NCBI GenBank assembly: GCA_014360945.1
Contig: JACIWM010000043.1
Span: 1-9,364 of the forward strand
Origin: Candidatus Bipolaricaulota bacterium
GTDB taxonomy: Bacteria > Bipolaricaulota > Bipolaricaulia > Bipolaricaulales > Bipolaricaulaceae
DNA length: 9,364 nt
Direction: 5' to 3'
Each line of letters starts with the position of its first letter. The stretch's first letter is position 1. The notes under the pieces were generated by a model, which saw only the letters and a list, made by a program, of their open reading frames with translations, did not search any database and was not told the origin of the DNA. Below are positions 6,064 through 9,364 of this stretch, piece by piece. A program made the translations under genes and the position numbers.

Positions 6064-7329
6064 ATGCACGAACCCCGGGACTGGAAAGCGAGATTTTTCA
6101 CAATTTGGGTGGGGCAGCAGATCTCACTTTTTGGAAGCGCCATTGCCCAGTTCGGCCTCATTTGGTGGCTAACGCAGAAGACCGGCTCGGCCACGGTCTT
6201 GGCCACGGCAAGCCTCGTGGCCATCCTTCCCGAGGTCTTCCTTGGGCCGTTCGCCGGGACCCTCATCGATCGGTGGAATCGCCGCCGAGTGATGCTCGTT
6301 GCCGATAGCTTCATTGCCTTGGTGTCCTTGGGCCTTGCCTTCCTTTTCTGGTCCGGGAAAGCCGAGGTTTGGCACATTTTTCTCGTGAAGATCCTGCGCG
6401 CGTTGGGCGGCGCATTCCACTGGCCGGCCATGACGGCCTCCATCTCCCTCATGGTCCCAAAGGAGCATCTGACCCGCATCTCCGGCTTGAACCAAACGAT
6501 ACGCGGGGTGATTAACATCGTGACCCCGCCTTTTGCCGCTTTCCTCCTCTCCCTCCTTCCCATGCACGGAATCCTCGGAATCGACGTGGTTACCGCCCTT
6601 TGCGCCGTGACTCCCCTCCTTTTCCTTTCCATCCCTCAGCCTGCGCGCGAAGGAAAACAGTCCCCATATTTCCGGGAGCTCAAGGAAGGATTCAGGTACG
6701 TGTGGAGCTGGCGAGGCGCGCTTTACCTCTTCCTTGGGGCCACCGTCCTCAACGCCCTCCTCAATCCTGCGTTTTCCCTTCTTCCCCTTTTGGTGAGCAA
6801 GCATTTTGGAAAAGGTGCGTTGGAGCTAGGAACGATGGAAGCCGCGTTCGGTTTTGGCACCATCGCCGGCGGGTTGATTCTCTCCGTCTGGGGCGGGTTC
6901 AAACGCCGAATATACACGTCCCTTTTAGGAATGCTCGGGATGAGCGTTGGGGTTTTGACCCTCGGGTTTGTCCCGGCCCATTTGTTCTTGGTGGCGGTGG
7001 GAGCCAGTGTCTTAATTGGGGTCATGAACCCCATCACCAACGGGCCATTGACCGCGATCTTTCAGGCGGCGGTGGCTCCAGAGATGCAAGGGCGCGTGTT
7101 CTCCTTGCTTTCGAGTATGGCTATTGGAGCAAGCCCGTTGGGACTGGCAGTAGCTGGCCCGGTGGCCGACCTTTTGGGAATCCAGGCGTGGTTCATCCTG
7201 GGTGGGATAGGCCTTTTTGTGATGGGCCTCGGCGGATTTTTCATTCCTTCGCTGGTGCGGATCGAAGAGGGCCCAAAGGACGCGACTGAACCGGCCGCGG
7301 ATTCGACAAGCTCCTCCTCGCCGCGGTAG
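6064..7329 (+). CDS. MFS transporter, drug/macrolide-efflux-like (MefA/EntS type)
   Basis: The 421-residue product is hydrophobic over nearly its whole length, consistent with 12 transmembrane helices. The N-terminus (FTIWVGQQISLFGSAIAQF, 12-30) and the loop 2-3 motif A (GPFAGTLIDRWNRRR, 61-75) are those of the proton-driven major facilitator superfamily branch that holds macrolide efflux (Mef) and enterobactin exporter (EntS) proteins. A second half-repeat begins at about residue 215 (ALYLFLGATVLNALL) with a large central loop before it. The C-terminal tail (about 405-421) is polar and Ser-rich. It is predicted to export a small molecule across the cytoplasmic membrane; the substrate cannot be told from sequence. 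The gene lies 14 bases after DUF885 and 11 before the lipocalin gene, in the same direction, so co-transcription is likely. Confidence 0.9.
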   Translation: MHEPRDWKARFFTIWVGQQISLFGSAIAQFGLIWWLTQKTGSATVLATASLVAILPEVFLGPFAGTLIDRWNRRRVMLVADSFIALVSLGLAFLFWSGKAEVWHIFLVKILRALGGAFHWPAMTASISLMVPKEHLTRISGLNQTIRGVINIVTPPFAAFLLSLLPMHGILGIDVVTALCAVTPLLFLSIPQPAREGKQSPYFRELKEGFRYVWSWRGALYLFLGATVLNALLNPAFSLLPLLVSKHFGKGALELGTMEAAFGFGTIAGGLILSVWGGFKRRIYTSLLGMLGMSVGVLTLGFVPAHLFLVAVGASVLIGVMNPITNGPLTAIFQAAVAPEMQGRVFSLLSSMAIGASPLGLAVAGPVADLLGIQAWFILGGIGLFVMGLGGFFIPSLVRIEEGPKDATEPAADSTSSSSPR

Positions 7330-7340
7330 ACTAAAAGGCC

Positions 7341-7904
7341 ATGATGGAAAATTTCGGGCTTCTTATGGTGGCGGGCGTGGTGGTTTTGGGACTCATTTTG
7401 GGGGGAATGAAAAGTGCTGAGCCGCCCAGGACCGTGGAAACTCTAGACGTTTCACGGTACATGGGCCGGTGGTATGCCCTGGCCCATATTCCCACAAGCT
7501 TTGAGCGCGGCTGCGCCAAAGGCACCACCGCGACCTACACCCTTTTGCCCAACGGACAGATTGAAGTTCTGAACGAATGCTTCGATGCAAAAGGCCGAAA
7601 GAAAGTGGTCCGCGGCCGCGCGTGGATCCCTAACCCCAATGAGCCCGCAAAACTCAAGGTGAGCTTCGTGAACCTATTTGGGATCTGGCTCTTTGCCGGG
7701 GATTACTGGGTGATCGAGCTTGCCCCAGACTATTCCTATGCGGTTGTGGGCCACCCCCAGCGCAAATACGGCTGGGTCCTCTCCCGCACACCCACCGTAG
7801 ATGAGGCAACTTGGAAAAAGATCAGGAACGCTTTGGAGCGAGAGGGCTACCGCTGGGAGCAGTTCGTGCTCATCGATCAATCGGTGCATGAGAAGGGCGG
7901 TTGA
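7341..7904 (+). CDS. blc: Blc-type bacterial lipocalin
   Basis: The 187-residue product has the lipocalin G-x-W motif (MGRWYALAHIPTSFERGC, 41-58), then YTLLPNGQIEVLNECF (66-81), AKLKVSFVNLFGIWLFAGDYWVIEL and WVLSRTP, closely following the order seen in E. coli Blc. Lipocalins form an eight-stranded beta-barrel that binds small hydrophobic molecules; Blc-type members bind lysophospholipids or fatty acids at the outer membrane. Cys58 and Cys80 are placed as in many bacterial homologues and could form a disulfide. The N-terminus has one hydrophobic segment (5-22) but no basic residues before it and no lipobox cysteine, so it is not an evident lipoprotein; a signal anchor or atypical signal peptide is likely. 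The start at 7341 could also be the ATG at 7344, and the ribosome binding site is weak (AAAAGG). It is last in the operon, beside an exporter. Confidence 0.9.
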   Translation: MMENFGLLMVAGVVVLGLILGGMKSAEPPRTVETLDVSRYMGRWYALAHIPTSFERGCAKGTTATYTLLPNGQIEVLNECFDAKGRKKVVRGRAWIPNPNEPAKLKVSFVNLFGIWLFAGDYWVIELAPDYSYAVVGHPQRKYGWVLSRTPTVDEATWKKIRNALEREGYRWEQFVLIDQSVHEKGG

Positions 7905-7928
7905 GAAGCGCTTTCTTCCCGCAAAACG

Positions 7929-8531
7929 CTAAAGGATCTCAGGATTTTCCACAAGGACTCTCAAAAGTGGTCGCAGGCCCTCCAAGGCTTTCCGGCGGTG
8001 GGAGATTTTGTTCTTCTCCTCCGGCGAGAGCTCCGCTAGCGTCCGGGTTTCTCCCGCGGGAATGAACAAAGGATCGTAGCCGAAGCCCCCGGTTCCCCGC
8101 GGCTCTTGGGCGATCTCCCCTTGCAAAATCCCCTCGCTTTTCCAAAACCGGCCATCGGGAAGGGCTAAAACGGCGACTGTGCGAAACCGGGCCCGCCGAT
8201 TCTCCACGCCTTTTAAAAGCGCTAGAAGCTTTTGGTTATTGGCGGCGTAATCCTTCTCCCGCCCGGAGAAGCGTGAGGAAAGGACTCCCGGAGCACCACC
8301 CAAAGCCTCCACCTCCAGACCCGTGTCCTCGGCCACCGTGGGAAGCCCGGAACGTTTGGCATACGTAACGGCCTTGATGATCGCGTTCTCTTCCAGGGTC
8401 TTTCCCTCTTCCTTGGGCTCAGGAAGGTTCAGATCCAAGGCGGAGACCCACTCGATCCCGGGGATTTCTCCCAGGATTTCCCGCATCTCCGCGAGCTTGG
8501 CGGGGTTGCCCGTGCCTAAAAGGACCTTCAC
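7929..8531 (-). CDS. rdgB: XTP/dITP pyrophosphatase (RdgB/HAM1 family)
   Basis: The 200-residue product has the full set of HAM1/RdgB motifs: LLGTGNPAKLAEM (4-16), KTLEENAIIKA (44-54), AEDTGLEVEALGGAPGV (67-83) with the general-base Asp69, GFGYDPLF (149-156), and a C-terminal SHRRKALEGL (177-186). The enzyme hydrolyses non-canonical purine triphosphates (dITP, ITP, XTP) to monophosphate and pyrophosphate, which keeps inosine and xanthine out of DNA and RNA. It is cytoplasmic and normally a homodimer of about this length. The start is a GTG at 8529-8531 whose bases overlap the TGA stop of the upstream ABC gene (GTGA), so the two are probably co-transcribed and translationally coupled. It converges with the lipocalin gene, leaving 24 bases between the stops. 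Confidence 0.95.
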   Translation of the reverse strand: MKVLLGTGNPAKLAEMREILGEIPGIEWVSALDLNLPEPKEEGKTLEENAIIKAVTYAKRSGLPTVAEDTGLEVEALGGAPGVLSSRFSGREKDYAANNQKLLALLKGVENRRARFRTVAVLALPDGRFWKSEGILQGEIAQEPRGTGGFGYDPLFIPAGETRTLAELSPEEKNKISHRRKALEGLRPLLRVLVENPEIL

Positions 8532-9364
8532 ATCACCTTCACACCGCGGAGGGTGAGCTCGCGGGCGAAGTGGCAGGCCACATAGTGTTCGCCGCCCAGG
8601 TCCTCAAGCTCGGGAGTCTCTTTCCCGCAAATCTCCTTGGCGTAGGAGCAGCGGGGATGGAAGCGGCAGCCCTTGGGCGGATTAACCGGGCTTGGCACGT
8701 CCCCTTGGAGGATGATGCGCTCCGCCTGGTAATCGGGATCAGGAACGGGCACGGCGGAAAGAAGGGCCTCGGTGTACGGGTGTTTAGGGCGAAGGAAAAG
8801 CTCTTCCGTTTCCGCGAGCTCCACGATCTTTCCGAGGTACATCACGGCTACCCGGTCGGAGATGTGCTTCACCACGGAAAGATCGTGGGCCACGAAAAGA
8901 TAGGTGAGGCCAAACTGATCCTGGAGGTCCTCGAGGAGGTTTAGGATTTGGGCCTGAATGGAGACGTCCAAGGCGGAGACGGGTTCGTCGCACACGATGA
9001 GCTGAGGATTGAGGGCCAAAGCGCGGGCGATTCCAATTCTTTGACGCTGGCCGCCGGAGAACTCGTGGGGATAACGCCGCATGTGCTCGGGCTTCAGACC
9101 CACAGCCTCCAAAAGCTCGGCCACTCGCTCCCGCAGGGCTTTCCCTTTGGCCAGACCATGCACCACCAAGGGTTCCCCGATGATGTCGCCCACGGTCATG
9201 CGCGGGTTCAGGGAGGAATAGGGGTCCTGGAAGATGATTTGCATCTCCCGGCGCAAAAGCTTCATGGTCTTTTTGTCGGCGTGCACCACGTCCACCTCCC
9301 GGCCGAAGTGTTTGGAGCGGAACCAGACTTCACCGGAGGTAGGTTCAATAAGGCGGAGAATGGT
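8528..9364 (-). CDS. Oligopeptide/dipeptide ABC transporter ATP-binding protein, OppF/DppF type (partial, N-terminus outside window)
   Basis: The frame stays open to the window edge, so the gene begins beyond 9364; the visible 278 residues start TILRLIEPTSGEV, which normally follows the Walker A motif by a few residues. Visible motifs in order are the Q-loop FQDPYSSLNP, the signature FSGGQRQRIGIARAL (around 9020-9060), Walker B LIVCDEPVSALD, the H-loop FVAHDLSVV, and the C-terminal oligopeptide-transporter extension GCRFHPRC...C...C. The four cysteines of that extension (C-x5-C-x6-C-x17-C) match the set reported to bind a [4Fe-4S] cluster in a thermophile dipeptide ATPase of this family. It energises uptake of peptides (or nickel or sugars in some relatives) with permeases and a binding protein that must lie outside the window. 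An internal GTG at 9295 is not the start. Its stop overlaps the rdgB start. Confidence 0.93.
   Translation of the reverse strand, partial: TILRLIEPTSGEVWFRSKHFGREVDVVHADKKTMKLLRREMQIIFQDPYSSLNPRMTVGDIIGEPLVVHGLAKGKALRERVAELLEAVGLKPEHMRRYPHEFSGGQRQRIGIARALALNPQLIVCDEPVSALDVSIQAQILNLLEDLQDQFGLTYLFVAHDLSVVKHISDRVAVMYLGKIVELAETEELFLRPKHPYTEALLSAVPVPDPDYQAERIILQGDVPSPVNPPKGCRFHPRCSYAKEICGKETPELEDLGGEHYVACHFARELTLRGVKVM

Noticed and set aside
7907..7930. Possible hairpin between the convergent lipocalin and rdgB genes
   Set aside because: AGCGCTTT and AAAACGCT can pair over 8 bases with one G-U pair on the minus strand (a mismatch on the plus strand), but there is no T-tract on either side and the arm overlaps the rdgB stop, so I do not call a terminator.

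Overview
This is a GC-rich (roughly 60%) bacterial chromosomal segment with tightly packed genes, short or overlapping junctions, strong AGGAGG-type ribosome binding sites and some GTG starts. No mobile element, CRISPR array, rRNA or tRNA was seen. The taxon cannot be fixed from the sequence. The gene set (TldD/TldE, a YhbD-like MerR-type regulator with a YhbE/F-like bactofilin, DUF4097, DUF885, RdgB, an Opp/Dpp ATPase) suits a GC-rich, possibly thermophilic bacterium. I would consider Firmicutes-like or deep-branching candidate lineages such as Bipolaricaulota, with low confidence.

Left edge (1-1423): the last codons of tldD overlap by one base with a complete tldE/pmbA. A clear intrinsic terminator closes this operon.

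Centre (1434-7904): a new plus-strand unit begins with a tandemly duplicated module. Each copy has a -35/-10 promoter with a shared 14-bp element in the spacer (one copy a perfect 6+6 bp dyad), a ribosome binding site and a small ORF. The two small ORFs share an N-terminal motif, and 9 of their 12 identical residues are encoded by synonymous but different codons, which is good evidence that they are translated and selected. The second small ORF overlaps the start of a YhbD-like regulator gene. Then follow a bactofilin-like protein, a glycine-zipper membrane protein, a DUF4097 beta-solenoid protein, a DUF885 metallopeptidase-like protein, an MFS exporter and a Blc-type lipocalin. Gaps are -8, -4, +2, +11, +14 and +11 bases, and I see no internal terminator, so this is probably one long operon. 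The first four proteins look like a regulated membrane-associated scaffold. The last three could act on peptides and on small or lipophilic molecules.

Right edge (7929-9364): on the minus strand, converging on the lipocalin gene with only 24 bases between, lie rdgB (XTP/dITP pyrophosphatase) and, upstream of it with a 4-base overlap, an oligopeptide/dipeptide ABC transporter ATPase that runs off the window.

The most interesting part is the duplicated promoter/small-protein module (1434-1846) feeding the regulator-bactofilin operon. I do not recognise the small protein family.
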